NCBI GenBank assembly: GCA_030653365.1 | Contig: JAURZL010000005.1 | Coordinates: forward strand, 185,469-249,468 | Direction: 5' to 3' | DNA from: Anaerolineaceae bacterium | Lineage (GTDB): Bacteria; Chloroflexota; Anaerolineae; Anaerolineales; Anaerolineaceae | Length of the DNA: 64,000 nucleotides | In this document: positions 19,841-30,318 of the stretch, piece after piece | How positions within the stretch are numbered: position 1 is the first letter of the stretch | How the letters are laid out: each line of letters begins with the position of its first letter | The notes under the pieces: model-generated | What the model saw: only the letters and a program-made list of their open reading frames with translations | The model's database searches: none | Told to the model about the DNA's origin: nothing | Made by a program: the position numbers and the translations under genes

Positions 19841-20593
19841 TTATCCAGCTTCGTGTTTCCGGATGGCATAACGTTGGCCACCATCTACCCGAATCACATC
19901 TGCATTGATGTACTCAGACTCGATCAGGAAATTGACGGTCTTAACCACATCTTCTGGGGTGCCCCAGCGGTCGAGCAGCGTCTTGGTGCCTGTTCGCGCA
20001 ATTTTTTCTTCGGAATAATCATCTGGTGGTAATACCGGACCCGGGCAAACTGCATTGACGCGTATGTATGGTCTTAGTTCCAGTGCCAGTTGGCGATTGA
20101 GGGCGTATAAGGCTGATTTTCCGACGGTGTGTGCAGTAAAATTCGGCCAGGCTTCCCAGATCGTCAAGTCCACAATGTTAATGATGGCACCTTCCTTTTT
20201 GACGAGCATATCTTTGGCTGCCAGATTAGAAACATAAAACGAACCATTCACTAGCACCCCGGTGACGATGTGCCAGGCTGTGAAATCATCTGTGGGTACA
20301 GGTGTGGTCTGAAATGGAGAAGCACTATTCACAAGAATGTCAACCATACCCATTTTTTCATGAATCAGATCAAACATCTTTCGATCCTGATCAAGATCGG
20401 CGACGTTTGCCTGTACAGTCAAAGCAGCAACACCATATGATTCTGCTTCCTGTGCTGTCTTGAGTGCTTCTTCTGCATTGCTATGATAATTAATTACCAC
20501 ATTTGCACCTGCTTTTGCCAACCCAAGCGTGATGGCTTTGCCAATGCGAACAGCACCACCTGTAATCAGAGCGGTTTTTCCTTTAATAATCAT
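19841..20593 (-). CDS. SDR-family oxidoreductase
   Basis: KTALITGGAVRIGKAITLGLAKAGANVVINYHSN; VDILVNSAS. Confidence 0.92.
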   Translation of the reverse strand: MIIKGKTALITGGAVRIGKAITLGLAKAGANVVINYHSNAEEALKTAQEAESYGVAALTVQANVADLDQDRKMFDLIHEKMGMVDILVNSASPFQTTPVPTDDFTAWHIVTGVLVNGSFYVSNLAAKDMLVKKEGAIINIVDLTIWEAWPNFTAHTVGKSALYALNRQLALELRPYIRVNAVCPGPVLPPDDYSEEKIARTGTKTLLDRWGTPEDVVKTVNFLIESEYINADVIRVDGGQRYAIRKHEAG

Positions 20594-20607
20594 TTACCCT
20601 CCTATCA

Positions 20608-21405
20608 TTAAGCTTGAAAAATAGCTTTTACTTTCTCGAAGGCTTCCGCCTCCGTGGTTGACGGGCGGAACTCCATACCAATTAAACCATCATACCCGAG
20701 TTCTTTAAGTTTCTTTACAAGGTTGGGGAAGTTGATCTCGCCGGTTCCAGGTTCGTTCCTGGTGGGTACATCACCGATGTGGAAGGTAGGATAAAGACCC
20801 CAGAATTTTTCGATACCATAAATCAGGTTTCCGGCATTTCTTTGTTGGTGATAACAGTCAAAAGCCAGGCGGAATTGGGGATGATCCATGCGGCGTACCC
20901 AATCTGCTGCGAGTTCATGATCGCGAACCAGAATATCACCCTGGATCGGGTTCTGGTTAAGGCATTCAACCCAGACTTCCACCTTGGTTTGTTCTACCAT
21001 TTTCATGATTTTTTCAGTCTGATTGAGCAAGTTGGCATATTGAAGCGGTTCGGAATAGTTACCGGAAAGACGCTTTGACCATTCTTTTCCATCCACAATA
21101 TCAATTTGATTGGAGAAGATAAAGAGATGTTCGACGTTATATCGTTCTGCCATTTCGAGAGTCTCTGCCCAGGTGCGCAGAGTTTTTTCATTGTCAGCAG
21201 GGTCAGCCAGCGAACCCATATCATGGTCGAAGGTTGAATTGATGATGCTGCCATGGCGTTTGCATTCTTCTGCCAATCCGGCAACATCGATCAGTCGCCA
21301 ACACCAGACATCCAATCGCTTTACGCCTAATTTGGCAAACGGTTCCACCCGTTCAATCAGAGGTCGATCAGTAAACCAAAAATCAAGATAACCAGTAAAT
21401 TCCAT
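20608..21405 (-). CDS. TIM-barrel sugar isomerase/epimerase (hydroxypyruvate isomerase-like)
   Basis: Xylose-isomerase-like TIM barrel: EVWVECLN, FRLAFDCYHQQRNAGNLI, FHIGDVPTRNEPGTGEINF, GMEFRPS. Confidence 0.85.
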   Translation of the reverse strand: MEFTGYLDFWFTDRPLIERVEPFAKLGVKRLDVWCWRLIDVAGLAEECKRHGSIINSTFDHDMGSLADPADNEKTLRTWAETLEMAERYNVEHLFIFSNQIDIVDGKEWSKRLSGNYSEPLQYANLLNQTEKIMKMVEQTKVEVWVECLNQNPIQGDILVRDHELAADWVRRMDHPQFRLAFDCYHQQRNAGNLIYGIEKFWGLYPTFHIGDVPTRNEPGTGEINFPNLVKKLKELGYDGLIGMEFRPSTTEAEAFEKVKAIFQA

Positions 21406-21492
21406 TTTCTATCGTTCCTTTTCTTTATTAATTTAAGCAGGTAAAGAAAGCATGGTGTTTTTTGTTATTAATTGTATTTTATTGTGAAAGAA

Positions 21493-21509
21493 CACTGCCG
21501 ATCAGGCAG
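21493..21509. terminator. Short GC hairpin overlapping the stop codon of the DAO gene
   Basis: CACTGCC - GATCA - GGCAGTTT around the minus-strand stop at 21502. Confidence 0.4.
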
Positions 21510-22641
21510 TTTGAAAACGACCTGGCGAATATTCTGCAAGAGATACGGGGGGTGTTAATCCCTGTAGCATCATCGCCATCCATTCACTTAATAAGGGCAC
21601 AGTAGTGATCGTAATCACCAGGCTGGTGGCAACAAAAAGATTATCCAGACCCGGCACCCAGCCAATCAATGGCTCTTCATCCGGCGTAAAAGATGTGGGA
21701 CGTCCCCAGCAACGCACTATTCTGGCTTTTTCCAAAAACGGATACAGCTGGATTAGTTCTTTACTGATCGAGGTGGCTCCCCAGGCACTGACACCTTTGT
21801 GTAGTCGATCAGTCATTGTCACCGCTTCGGATATATCGAGTGTGCCGTTCAATTGGGGATGAACGCCAATCGCTACTGCTCTGGCTTTACCGTGAATGGT
21901 CTCATAGAAATCTGCTAATTCAACATTGTTGAAAATCATTTCAGGGATCCGTTCGGTAACCAGTGCTTCTGCGTGCGTATGATGGACCGGTACAGAAATC
22001 CCTGCCAGCTCGGTAACCTTTGACGTCCAGGCACCGGCCATGACAGCAATTTTATCCGCATAATAGGTTTGGTCGTTGGTTTTGACGGCTGTGATGCGTT
22101 GATTCTGAACTTCAAACCCGGTTACGCGCGAGCGTCCCTGGATGACAGCACCGTTCCTCTGGGCTGCTTTGGCGTAGGCAAGTGAAAATTTTAGAGGATC
22201 CAGCATCCCTTCGATGGAATAAGCAGCACCTAAGAGGTTGGCGGTATTCATATGGGGTTCCGCTGCTTGCAGACTATTTCGATCCACCACTTCTGTCGGA
22301 ATTCCGGCTGGGGTGAGGATTGCAGAGCGTTCTTTCCAGCGATTCCACAATTCTTCGCTTTTAATTAATAGGAAGAGACCAATCTTTCGCCAATCGTAGG
22401 TTGCACCCAGCTCTTCTTCCAGTGTTTCATGTTTCGCAAGACCATCGCGGATGATCTGAATGTTTAAGGGATCCAGATGCCCTTCACAGGTCTGTGCGCG
22501 ACCGGAGCAGGAAGCAGAAGTGCCACCACCAATATCACCAGCCTCGAGCAGCAACGTGGAAACACCCATTTTTGAGAGCTGGTAGGCAGTGGACAATCCC
22601 AGAAATCCACCACCAATGATGATCACATCAAACTTTTGCAT
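21502..22641 (-). CDS. FAD-dependent oxidoreductase, DAO family
   Basis: DVIIIGGGFLGLSTAYQLSKMGVSTLLLEAGDIGGGTSASCSGRAQ. Confidence 0.9.
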   Translation of the reverse strand: MQKFDVIIIGGGFLGLSTAYQLSKMGVSTLLLEAGDIGGGTSASCSGRAQTCEGHLDPLNIQIIRDGLAKHETLEEELGATYDWRKIGLFLLIKSEELWNRWKERSAILTPAGIPTEVVDRNSLQAAEPHMNTANLLGAAYSIEGMLDPLKFSLAYAKAAQRNGAVIQGRSRVTGFEVQNQRITAVKTNDQTYYADKIAVMAGAWTSKVTELAGISVPVHHTHAEALVTERIPEMIFNNVELADFYETIHGKARAVAIGVHPQLNGTLDISEAVTMTDRLHKGVSAWGATSISKELIQLYPFLEKARIVRCWGRPTSFTPDEEPLIGWVPGLDNLFVATSLVITITTVPLLSEWMAMMLQGLTPPVSLAEYSPGRFQTA

Positions 22642-22642
22642 C

Positions 22643-24379
22643 TTAGCTATTCCAGATAGAATCCAGTTCTGCGTCTGAAACGTCAAAGACTGTGTGCACT
22701 GGTTCAGTCAAAGCTTCATTTTTAAAGAAGTCCGGAATACGATCATCTTCTGCGGTTAAGCCAGCGGCACGATTGAATGCAATTTCCAGGTCGATCACCT
22801 TACGACCAAGAATATCGAGATAATTATCTGGTAAATCCACTTGATAGACTTTCCGCAGCATCTGCACCACAATATCTGGTCGCTGCCCGGTGGCACTGGT
22901 GTTGAAAGCACACAGGTCGATCGCATCATAGGCTGCCCGCTGGATCTGTGCAATCCGCGAGAATTTTACTGCCAGACTCGGGTCGCGATGGTCGATCGGG
23001 AAAAAGACCGTCAACCCTGCGGTGTGATCGGCTCCCTGCGGTGAGGTAGCATAAGTGACCGCAGTGCCTTTGACCACACGAGGATCATAAGCACTCATCG
23101 CCTGTCCCTTTACTGCGGGGATGCGTTTAATACCCAATGTTTTTCCAGTGGCTGCCACCCCGGCTCCGACCAGATTTCCGATTTGTGTATCTTCGGGCAC
23201 CTGTCGCAGAGCTTTTAAAGCACTTTCAACATCACCAAAACGCGGAAGGTCTTCCCGCATGATACCGTCCGGAAGCTGTTCCATCTCTGCTGCTTCCATC
23301 ATGACACCCAATGTTGCACCGGTTTCGATGGTGTCCATCCCAAAGTCATTACAAAGGCGATTGATTCGGGCAATGCCATCGAGGGATGCAATTTCCAGAT
23401 TGGAGCCGCACAAGCCAATGGTTTCAAACTCCACCGGAGCTGCCAGGAGTTCACCATTCTCATCAGCGAAGGCATTTGAGCACTGGATGACACAGCCTGT
23501 CATACAGGCATGTGTGGCTTTACCTTCTCCGCCGCGTTTCAGAATTATTTCACGCATGAAATCACCACCAATTGAGGTTGCATCCGGTAATTGCCCTTTG
23601 CTGAAGTTGCGTACCGGTAAACCACCCATTTCCTGCACCGGCATGACGGTGGATGCAGTTCCAAAGTTTCGTAATACACCAACGCGTTCGCTGGTGGCGA
23701 CATGCTTATTGAAATCCGTAATCGGTTGACGTGCTTCTTTGGATAATTCCGTTCCGCTGCGAGGTGGTAGAGGAACGATAATGGCTTTCAGTCCTTTCGA
23801 GCCCATGACAGCACCAACGCCGCCACGCGCAGCCAACCGGAAAGGATTACCTTCCGCATCGGTAACAGCAATACCGGCTGTACCCATCAGACGTTCGCCT
23901 GCCTGACCAATGCTGATCACACAATTGTCTTTTCCGAAAGTCTTCAGGAGAAAGGCTACGGTGTCCTCAGTACCCAAACCCCAACAAGCTGCTGCGGATT
24001 CATTATCGAGTTGACCACCATCCTGGTCGAGTTTATAAACAGCGTGCTGACCTTCCGGCAGGGTGCCGAGGAAGACCACCGCGCGATAACCCAACGCAGC
24101 AATCGAGTCGCCAGCCATCCCGCCAGCATTGGATTCCTTTATTCCTTTGGTGAGTGGGCTCTTGCATCCGACCGACAGACGGGATGCGGTGGATGTGCGC
24201 ATATTGGCAAGCACACCGGTGGCGAACACCAGTGCGTTATCCGGGCTAAGTGGTTCAGCCAGGGGATGGACGTATTCATTGACCAGTGTACTGGAGAGAT
24301 AGCGTCCAGCCATGAGTGGATCTGCCAAGTCTCTTTCCTTTTGCTCCCCAGTGGTTAAATTGATGACCAGTATTTTCAT
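22643..24379 (-). CDS. Aldehyde ferredoxin oxidoreductase family (tungstopterin) protein
   Basis: MKILVINLTTGEQKERDLADPLMAGRYLSSTLV; ARGGVGAVMGSKGLKAI; CMTGCVIQCSN cluster motif; late Cys (DLCAFN). Confidence 0.9.
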   Translation of the reverse strand: MKILVINLTTGEQKERDLADPLMAGRYLSSTLVNEYVHPLAEPLSPDNALVFATGVLANMRTSTASRLSVGCKSPLTKGIKESNAGGMAGDSIAALGYRAVVFLGTLPEGQHAVYKLDQDGGQLDNESAAACWGLGTEDTVAFLLKTFGKDNCVISIGQAGERLMGTAGIAVTDAEGNPFRLAARGGVGAVMGSKGLKAIIVPLPPRSGTELSKEARQPITDFNKHVATSERVGVLRNFGTASTVMPVQEMGGLPVRNFSKGQLPDATSIGGDFMREIILKRGGEGKATHACMTGCVIQCSNAFADENGELLAAPVEFETIGLCGSNLEIASLDGIARINRLCNDFGMDTIETGATLGVMMEAAEMEQLPDGIMREDLPRFGDVESALKALRQVPEDTQIGNLVGAGVAATGKTLGIKRIPAVKGQAMSAYDPRVVKGTAVTYATSPQGADHTAGLTVFFPIDHRDPSLAVKFSRIAQIQRAAYDAIDLCAFNTSATGQRPDIVVQMLRKVYQVDLPDNYLDILGRKVIDLEIAFNRAAGLTAEDDRIPDFFKNEALTEPVHTVFDVSDAELDSIWNS

Positions 24380-25515
24380 AATCCAGCCTCCAAAACCTGT
24401 TGACAATCTTCCAAACCCGCTGAACGAACATTGAAACCAATCATTGCCATGCGCGTGGCAGTTTCTGCAATTGCTGGAATCTTTTCTGCTTCCAGTCCTA
24501 CCTCAGAAAGGTGAGTGGGCATATCCAGTGTCTTGAGCAGATCGCGGGCAAAATCACCCAGAACTTCAGGTTTGGCATCCGCTGGGAGAGCCAGAGCATC
24601 GCGCAGCAAATCCCAGCGTTCGGTTGGGATGGCCGGAGCATCAAATTCGAGTGTGGCAGGCAGCAAGACGGCGACACCCAGTCCATGATGTAAGTGGTAG
24701 GTTCCGCACAATGGCCCTGCGAGGGCATGTACCAAACCCAGCGAAGACTGATCGAAAGAAATCCCAGCCAGGGTGGCAGCCATTGCCATTTGCTGGCGGG
24801 CTTCCAGGTTGGCACCATTCTTATATGCTTCCGGAAGCCATTTAACAATCCCTCGTATGGCGGAGAGGGCATATAGATCAGAGATATTGTTCGCTTTTTT
24901 ACTGAGGAATGCCTCGATGGAATGAACCAGAGCGTCCATTCCGGTGGTGGCGGTGAGTTGGGGTGGCAGCGAGAGCATCAAATTCCCATCGATAATTGCG
25001 CATTTCATGAACATGGCTGGGTTTAAGACACCCATTTTGAAGCCTTTGCTGTCACCTACGACCGCGACATGGGTTACTTCACTACCGGTTCCGGCCGTGG
25101 TGGGGATGCCGATCACAGGCAATGGTGCTTTTTTGATTGGTTGCCGACGCCATTGTACCTCTTCATAATCCAGTTCCGGATCTCCCAACAGGAGACCAAC
25201 GGCCTTGGCAACATCCAGGACCGAACCGCCACCCAGGGCAACAACATGCGTGATTTGTCTTCCTTCGATGACGCTCAGGGCTTTTTTAACGTCGGGCACA
25301 TTCGGATTACCGGGGATATCATCAAATACAATCGGCTGAAAGCTGGCTTGCTTTAATTTATCGAGAACCTTCGTGGCAATACCTGCCTGGATGATGCCCT
25401 TATCGGTCAGAAAGAGAACTCCATCCTTTGGCGCAGAAGCCAACTCCTGAACCAGGTCAGTTGCAGCATCCTCAGAAAAGATTAATTTTGTAGGGAAGTA
25501 GAAGGAAAAACTCAT
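24376..25515 (-). CDS. Iron-containing alcohol dehydrogenase
   Basis: FYFPTKLIFSEDAATDLV; ALGGGSVLDVAKAVGLL; GIPTTAGTGSEVTHVAVV; LVHALAGPLCGTYHLHHGLGVAVLLP. Confidence 0.93.
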   Translation of the reverse strand: MSFSFYFPTKLIFSEDAATDLVQELASAPKDGVLFLTDKGIIQAGIATKVLDKLKQASFQPIVFDDIPGNPNVPDVKKALSVIEGRQITHVVALGGGSVLDVAKAVGLLLGDPELDYEEVQWRRQPIKKAPLPVIGIPTTAGTGSEVTHVAVVGDSKGFKMGVLNPAMFMKCAIIDGNLMLSLPPQLTATTGMDALVHSIEAFLSKKANNISDLYALSAIRGIVKWLPEAYKNGANLEARQQMAMAATLAGISFDQSSLGLVHALAGPLCGTYHLHHGLGVAVLLPATLEFDAPAIPTERWDLLRDALALPADAKPEVLGDFARDLLKTLDMPTHLSEVGLEAEKIPAIAETATRMAMIGFNVRSAGLEDCQQVLEAGL

Positions 25516-25762
25516 TGGTGCACCTCATTATTGAATTTGATGTTTGGTATTTTTTACTTTGATAATACTGAGTATTGATTTCTTAAGTTGATTCTATAAC
25601 GAATATGGATTATTGGGATGATTTGCCAATGGAATCGCTTTTTAACTCATGGTGAAATTAAATAAGTAATAATTAATTTCCAATAAAATTATAATAGATT
25701 TGTAAAGAAAAGGTTAACGAATCAGGGTGATATTTTGTGAGACTTGACTGAATTATTGAAAT

Positions 25763-25796
25763 AAACACCCTGGTGGAATTTTCCACCAGGGTGTTT
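25763..25796. terminator. Strong stem-loop (16 bp perfect stem) downstream of aldolase operon
   Basis: AAACACCCTGGTGGAA - TT - TTCCACCAGGGTGTTT. Confidence 0.85.
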
Positions 25797-25862
25797 ACGG
25801 GGGAGCTCAGAATTCGGAGGAATATCTGAATCAGAATAAAAACGAATTATTATCTTTATTAA

Positions 25863-26615
25863 TTATTTCCACAAAGCGGCAGCTACCTGACGGGTAACTT
25901 CCTGGGGATTCTGAGATTGCCAGACTCTTCGGCCAATTGCAACACCTTTTGCGCCAGCTTCAATCGCTGCTTTTGCCATAACGGCGGTAGCATCATCGCC
26001 TTCATTACCTGATTTTGGACCGCCAGCGACGATAATGGGAATTGGAACAGATCGGACAACCGAACGGAAGGAATCAACACTACCGGAAAAATTGGTTTTA
26101 ATCACATCTGCACCAATTTCCATACCGATTCGGGCAGCATGCGCGATTGCAGTTGGGTCATAAGCAACATTTTCAGGAGGCATCATTTCAGCAATTACAG
26201 GAATATCATAAGGTCGACATTCTTCAATCAAGGCAGCCAGCCATTGATAAATTTCGATGTCACCTTCCCGTCCAAAGAATACGGAAACAGCAACGGCATC
26301 AGCATCCATTCGAATCGCTGAATCAATTGTGGCAATGGGTGTTTCTTGGGTTCCCTGTTTGCTCAATCCAGCAGTCAGACTAACCCTTAAAACCAATCCG
26401 GTTTCCGGTTTTAATGATTTTTCAGCAACTTTGAAAAAACCTGGTGAAGCTAAAACGGCGTTAGCTCCTCCGGCTAGTACCTCACCGACAATCCATTCAG
26501 GATTGTCGAGACCTTTTACAGGTCCCAGCCATCCACCATGATCTAATGGTGAGAGGAGGCATATTTTTTCAGCTCCTACAAATAATCTATTTAGCCTTCT
26601 TGTTTTTCCGAACAT
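25863..26615 (-). CDS. DhnA/LsrF-type class I aldolase
   Basis: RRLNRLFVGAEKICLLSPLDHGGWLGPVKGL; ADVIKTNFSG; IIVAGGPKSG; GVAIGRRVWQ. Confidence 0.85.
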   Translation of the reverse strand: MFGKTRRLNRLFVGAEKICLLSPLDHGGWLGPVKGLDNPEWIVGEVLAGGANAVLASPGFFKVAEKSLKPETGLVLRVSLTAGLSKQGTQETPIATIDSAIRMDADAVAVSVFFGREGDIEIYQWLAALIEECRPYDIPVIAEMMPPENVAYDPTAIAHAARIGMEIGADVIKTNFSGSVDSFRSVVRSVPIPIIVAGGPKSGNEGDDATAVMAKAAIEAGAKGVAIGRRVWQSQNPQEVTRQVAAALWK

Positions 26616-26687
26616 AATTTTCTCCTTATCTGAATTTGTTGATGTGATTGTGAAAATTTCAAAATTTGATTAATGATTCCTCAATAA

Positions 26688-28133
26688 TTATTGGAATAAA
26701 TCAGCTTGAATTTTATACTGTTCAAAGAGGTCGCTATATAAACCTGAATGACTTTGATCGGGGTAAATCAATGAAGGTTCGTCGAATGTGCTTAAGAGCG
26801 ACTCTTCAAATGAATTTCCGGTATCTAAGGCCAGACAGGAGTAAGCAAATAATCCATGAGTGACTGTTTCTTGTCCTGAATAGACAGAAACGGGACGTTG
26901 TGTAATATCAGCGAAGATTTGTGACCAACCAGGTGTTCTGACCCCGCCGCCCGCCAAAGCGATTTGATTAATCGGAATACCCAATTCCTCAAAGATTTTT
27001 ATGATGTAAAGCAGGCTAAAACCAACTCCTTCCATTACAGCCCTGAGTAAATGAGCTCTGGTATGAGATAAAGAGAGTCCATGAAAACTCCCTCGCAAGG
27101 AATCATTCCAAAATGGAGTACGTTCACCGGAAAGAAATGGCAGGAAGAAACAACCTTCACTTCCAGCTGGTATTGCATGCGCCTCCTGGATCGCAGAATG
27201 GAAAGACATATCCGGATAGAGGTTCTTCCATGCCCATTGCAAGGCAGCACCGGTGGTTGATGATACCCCTCCCAGCAGTGGATAGAATAATAATGGATAG
27301 GTATAAATCCTCCCTTGAGGATCAACGACGGAAGCGCCCTTCTTTAATGGAAGGAAAATCATGGATGAAGATCCCAGAGAACAATTCAATCTGTTTTCTA
27401 CAGGTGGTGCACCTGAGATTAAAGCAAGAACATCTCCAGCACCCACAATTACCCTGGCAAGTGGATTCATGTGGTATTTTTCAGCTACTTCCGGAATTAA
27501 ACTTCCAGCGTCATCTTCCGGACGAAGGATTTTGGGAAGGATGGCTGGGTCTACTCCTATGTATTCCAATTGCTCTCTTGCCCAGTCAAGTGTATTCCAA
27601 TTTAACAAGCCTGCACCACCTGGCTCGGTGAAATCCGTTAAAATCATGCCAGTGATCAGGAATCGTAAATAATCCTTTGGCCAAAGGATATGGCGTGCTT
27701 TTTCAATAACGGCCGGTAGATACTTTGCCATCCAATACAGTTTTGGCAGCGTATACGTGGAATTTAATTGGAATGCAGGCAGGTTGAATGCGTTTTGAAG
27801 TTCAACAGTTTCCTGAGTTGCACGCCGGTCTAACCAAAGAATGGTTGGTTGGAGAGGTTGAAAATCCTCATCCAGTAACACAGCGGTATGCATTTGTCCT
27901 GTAAAAGCAATACATTCAATTTGAGCCAATAATCCTGAATTTTGAGAGAGCTTTAACAGACAGGTATCCATTGCTTGTTGCCACAAGTGGGGTGACATTT
28001 CTGCCCACCCAGATTGCGGGCTGTTATATTCATAGCGATCATTCTCTGATGCCAAAATCTTCCCGTCCATTGAATAAACAACAGCTTTGAGGGAGGAGGT
28101 GCCGACATCAATCGCCAGGACATACGGTATCAA
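26688..28133 (-). CDS. FGGY-family carbohydrate kinase (xylulokinase/gluconokinase-like)
   Basis: LAIDVGTSSLKAVVYSMDGKI; FTGQMHTAVLLDED; LSGERTPFWNDSLRGSFHGLSLSHTRAHLLRAVMEG; LAGGGVRTPGWSQIFADI. Confidence 0.92.
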   Translation of the reverse strand: MIPYVLAIDVGTSSLKAVVYSMDGKILASENDRYEYNSPQSGWAEMSPHLWQQAMDTCLLKLSQNSGLLAQIECIAFTGQMHTAVLLDEDFQPLQPTILWLDRRATQETVELQNAFNLPAFQLNSTYTLPKLYWMAKYLPAVIEKARHILWPKDYLRFLITGMILTDFTEPGGAGLLNWNTLDWAREQLEYIGVDPAILPKILRPEDDAGSLIPEVAEKYHMNPLARVIVGAGDVLALISGAPPVENRLNCSLGSSSMIFLPLKKGASVVDPQGRIYTYPLLFYPLLGGVSSTTGAALQWAWKNLYPDMSFHSAIQEAHAIPAGSEGCFFLPFLSGERTPFWNDSLRGSFHGLSLSHTRAHLLRAVMEGVGFSLLYIIKIFEELGIPINQIALAGGGVRTPGWSQIFADITQRPVSVYSGQETVTHGLFAYSCLALDTGNSFEESLLSTFDEPSLIYPDQSHSGLYSDLFEQYKIQADLFQ

Positions 28134-28139
28134 AATTAT

Positions 28140-29180
28140 TTACTCCAACTCATTAACGTTTAACATGACTTTGAGACCTTTGAGACTTTTAACAATCTCA
28201 AATCCCTTCCCTAATTCCTCGAGTGGAAGCAGGTGACTGATCAATGTTTCCGTATTAACTTGGCCACTCTCAATCATATTCAATGCAGTGTTGAAATCAG
28301 CGGGTGCACTATCTGCAGAACCGGTGATAATGAATTCACCGTAATGGATCAAGTTTGGATCAATATGAAGCTGATCTTTGGGGTAAATCCCAGCAAAAAT
28401 ATTCAAACGACCACCAGGAGCAAGCATTGGGATCACTTCTTCGACCAATCTAGAAGATCCAACAGTTACAACGGCAGCGTCAACACCCCAGCCGGAAGTG
28501 ACATCTTTGATCATAGCAGCCACATCTGTTTCTTTAGGATTGACAATCCAATCCGCACCCAGTTCTTTGGCTTTTTCCAGGCGTTCGGCTACGGGATCGG
28601 AGGCGATGACCCTGGCACCAAAGGCTTTGGCGACCTGTAAATGCATCAAGCCGATCGGTCCCAGACCAGCCACAAGTTCGACTTCACCAGGATAGAGGTG
28701 CAGCATATTCTGGCCTCGTACCACACAGGCAAGTGGTTCTGAAAATGCAGCAGCTTTGAGACTGGTGGAAGACTGTTTAATGATATGAACATTTTTTTCG
28801 GGCACACGCACATAATCGGCAAAACCACCACCATATTGCTGAAAATGTGGGTTTTGACAACGATTTTCACGACCACTGCGGCAAGCCTTACAGACACCAC
28901 ATTTAACACCCATATCCGGCACTACTCTTTGACCCGGTTTGATTATTTTTACGTTTTTTCCTACGGCTGTTACAACGCCGGCCATCTCATGTCCAAGCAC
29001 ACGGGGAAAAGCGACGGAAGCAGATAATCCAGAAAATGCTCTCAAATCCCAGGGGCAGATACCAACATTTCCAACCTGGATGAGCACATCATTATCGCCA
29101 ACCTCTTTGAGAGGAAGGTGTCGTAGTTCTAATTCGTTGGGTTTTTCTGCCCACATCACACGATACGTTTTTTCTGTCAT
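28140..29180 (-). CDS. Zinc-dependent medium-chain alcohol/polyol dehydrogenase
   Basis: GHEMAGVVTAVGKNV; structural-Zn motif CGVCKACRSGRENRC; VELVAGLGPIGLMHLQVAKAFG. ATG at 29180 preceded by ggagaaat. Confidence 0.92.
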   Translation of the reverse strand: MTEKTYRVMWAEKPNELELRHLPLKEVGDNDVLIQVGNVGICPWDLRAFSGLSASVAFPRVLGHEMAGVVTAVGKNVKIIKPGQRVVPDMGVKCGVCKACRSGRENRCQNPHFQQYGGGFADYVRVPEKNVHIIKQSSTSLKAAAFSEPLACVVRGQNMLHLYPGEVELVAGLGPIGLMHLQVAKAFGARVIASDPVAERLEKAKELGADWIVNPKETDVAAMIKDVTSGWGVDAAVVTVGSSRLVEEVIPMLAPGGRLNIFAGIYPKDQLHIDPNLIHYGEFIITGSADSAPADFNTALNMIESGQVNTETLISHLLPLEELGKGFEIVKSLKGLKVMLNVNELE

Positions 29181-29237
29181 AAAGATTTCTCCTTTAAAAT
29201 AATTTTCAATCCACAATAAACCATCTACCAAATAAAG

Positions 29238-30305
29238 TTAATTCATCAGTATTTTTCCAGCAGATTTGTCCCAATTGATAAAAATTTGATCATTTTCGTT
29301 GAATTTTCTCGTTGATGCATAATAAACAGGAACCAGTAATTTCGCACCATTTTCCAAACGAACATGATAATAGACCATCTCCCCTAAAAATGTAACATGA
29401 TCAATGACAGCTGAAACACAATTTCCATCCGGGTTTGGTTCAAATTTCTCGGTAATCAGGATCTGTTCAGGTCTTAAGATCAACCTGGGATTTTTTCCAA
29501 TGTTTTCCACAGGATGTATTTTTATTAAGATAGAGCTGTCTGAAAGAACAAAGAAGGCATTCCCACCCTCATCCTTTTTGTATTCACCATTTAGAATATT
29601 AGATTTCCCGATAAAATCAGCAACAAACTCGGAATTTGGATGGTTGTAAATCTCTTCTGGGGTACCAATCTGAATGATTTTGCCTTTATTCATCACTGCA
29701 ATTCGGTCGGAAATGGTGAGAGCTTCTTCCTGATCGTGTGTCACAAAAATAGAGGTAATGCCTAAATTTCGCTGTAAATCCCGAATTTGAATGCGTGTCT
29801 CTACCCTTAATTTTGCATCCAGGTTCGATAATGGTTCATCCAAGAGTAGGACGGCTGGTTCCATCACCAATCCACGGGCTAATGCTACTCGTTGTTGTTG
29901 TCCTCCGGAAAGCTGGCGAATGGAACGGTCTTCCAGTCCGGATAATCCCACCATTCCCAGTGTATCTGTCACCATTTTACGAATGTCCTGAGAGGGTAGT
30001 TTTCTCACACGCAAGCCATAGGCTATATTTTCATACACCGTCATGTGAGGGAAAAGGGCATAACTTTGGAAAACCAGGGATGTTGGTCGTTTATCTGGGG
30101 ATAATTTTGTCACATCCTCATCATTCATCATAATTCTGCCCGCTTCAGGTTGTTCAAAACCGGACAGAATTCGCAATAATGTTGTCTTACCACATCCGCT
30201 TGGTCCAAGCAGGCAGAGCATTTCACCTTTTTCCACCTGCAGATCAACACCATCAACAGCTTTGACCTTCCCAAAAGATTTGTATATTCCTTCTAATTTA
30301 ACCAT
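29238..30305 (-). CDS. ABC transporter ATP-binding protein (PotA/spermidine-putrescine or Fe3+ type)
   Basis: Walker A LLGPSGCGKTTLLR, LSGGQQQRVALARGLVMEPAVLLLDEPLSNLDAKLR, TOBE-like C-terminus. Confidence 0.95.
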   Translation of the reverse strand: MVKLEGIYKSFGKVKAVDGVDLQVEKGEMLCLLGPSGCGKTTLLRILSGFEQPEAGRIMMNDEDVTKLSPDKRPTSLVFQSYALFPHMTVYENIAYGLRVRKLPSQDIRKMVTDTLGMVGLSGLEDRSIRQLSGGQQQRVALARGLVMEPAVLLLDEPLSNLDAKLRVETRIQIRDLQRNLGITSIFVTHDQEEALTISDRIAVMNKGKIIQIGTPEEIYNHPNSEFVADFIGKSNILNGEYKKDEGGNAFFVLSDSSILIKIHPVENIGKNPRLILRPEQILITEKFEPNPDGNCVSAVIDHVTFLGEMVYYHVRLENGAKLLVPVYYASTRKFNENDQIFINWDKSAGKILMN

Positions 30306-30318
30306 TTGGAAATTCTCC

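Noticed and set aside
23121-23729. 202-aa plus-strand ORF
   Set aside because: Antisense to the clear AOR-family gene; composition is a shadow of codon usage, no recognisable domain.
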